From Cyanobacteria bacterium CYA (GTDB lineage: Bacteria > Planctomycetota > Phycisphaerae > Phycisphaerales > UBA1924), in contig RHKP01000030.1 of assembly GCA_008363215.1 (NCBI GenBank), forward strand, positions 1-48,994: a DNA stretch of 48,994 bases. The letters run 5' to 3'. Positions 48,899-48,994 of this stretch are shown piece by piece; the stretch's first letter is position 1, and every line of letters starts with the position of its first letter. Under the pieces are notes generated by a model, which saw nothing but the letters and a program-made list of their open reading frames with translations, made no database searches and was not told the origin of the DNA. Both the position numbers and the translations under genes were made by a program.

Positions 48899-48994
48899 TA
48901 CGGTTTCCGGTTGAGATTCGGGCGCACCCGCGCATTTGGGGGGGTTGCGCTTGGATGGTGGAGATGAGATGATGCGGCCGCGCGCCCCGGGGCG

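Overview
The window looks like chromosomal DNA of a planctomycete, most likely of class Phycisphaerae. It is GC-rich. It carries two prepilin-like proteins with the long planctomycete-style [20 protein letters not shown] leader, secreted proteins ending in GC-type dockerin tails (the D-x-N-x-D-G plus FFDVQAYL pattern), an ECF sigma factor next to a Hanks-type kinase, and genes for KDO and ADP-heptose, which point to an LPS-like outer membrane. This assignment is by inference; no rRNA is present.

Layout. 1-1529: edge of a possible transposase, a small membrane protein, a DUF1643 protein and a small ORF. 1688-4404: ECF sigma factor, Ser/Thr kinase and a membrane protein. 4338-6485 (minus): def, fmt and a HEIGHH metalloprotein gene. 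6580-9489: TPR protein, kdsB, and a RidA-family gene facing them. 9842-11947: prepilin-like protein with a strong terminator, then an exodeoxyribonuclease III family gene. 11948-12321: structured convergent intergenic region. 12322-15790 (minus): serA, serC and a double DUF1080 secreted protein. 15942-19180: second prepilin-like protein, a zinc-ribbon/GYF-like membrane protein, and a divergent parvulin-like lipoprotein. 19482-22367 (minus): Gfo/Idh/MocA oxidoreductase, a Ca-loop dockerin protein and a DUF2007 protein. 22726-24668: hldE and an ASCH-like protein. 24853-27834 (minus): two more dockerin-type secreted proteins, one with an FGE/SUMF1-like domain. 28323-31221: the three-gene proton-translocating transhydrogenase. 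31450-34936 (minus): zinc-type dehydrogenase, HDOD with degenerate GGDEF, recO. 34990-36405: dehydratase, acyl carrier protein, dehydratase. 36648-38231 (minus): two paralogous LuxR-type regulators. 38432-41770: metal P-type ATPase, divergent from gpsA. 41966-44564 (minus): a trxB broken by a frameshift, and a large secreted protein. 44649-45575 (minus): primary-type sigma factor. 45962 to the end: UVR-motif protein, tRNA-Thr(UGU), and a two-gene operon of unknown function.

How the genes work together. Most of the window is housekeeping: N-terminal formylation and deformylation, serine synthesis, redox balance, phospholipid precursor, DNA repair and LPS precursors. Interspersed are secretion-linked and signalling modules of planctomycete type.

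The most notable pattern I see is at gene starts. Twelve genes have no Shine-Dalgarno sequence but carry a TANNNT (once TTTGCT) hexamer exactly 6, or in two cases 7, bases before the start codon. That is the geometry of leaderless transcripts. Other genes, including all three dockerin genes and pntAA, have clear GGAGG-type sites. Other points of interest are the FabZ-ACP-FabZ cassette with an enlarged ACP, the CPT metal motif of the P-type ATPase, a shared 11-base motif upstream of the two LuxR paralogues, a 130-bp dispersed repeat, and a perfect 12-bp palindrome in front of the unknown terminal operon.
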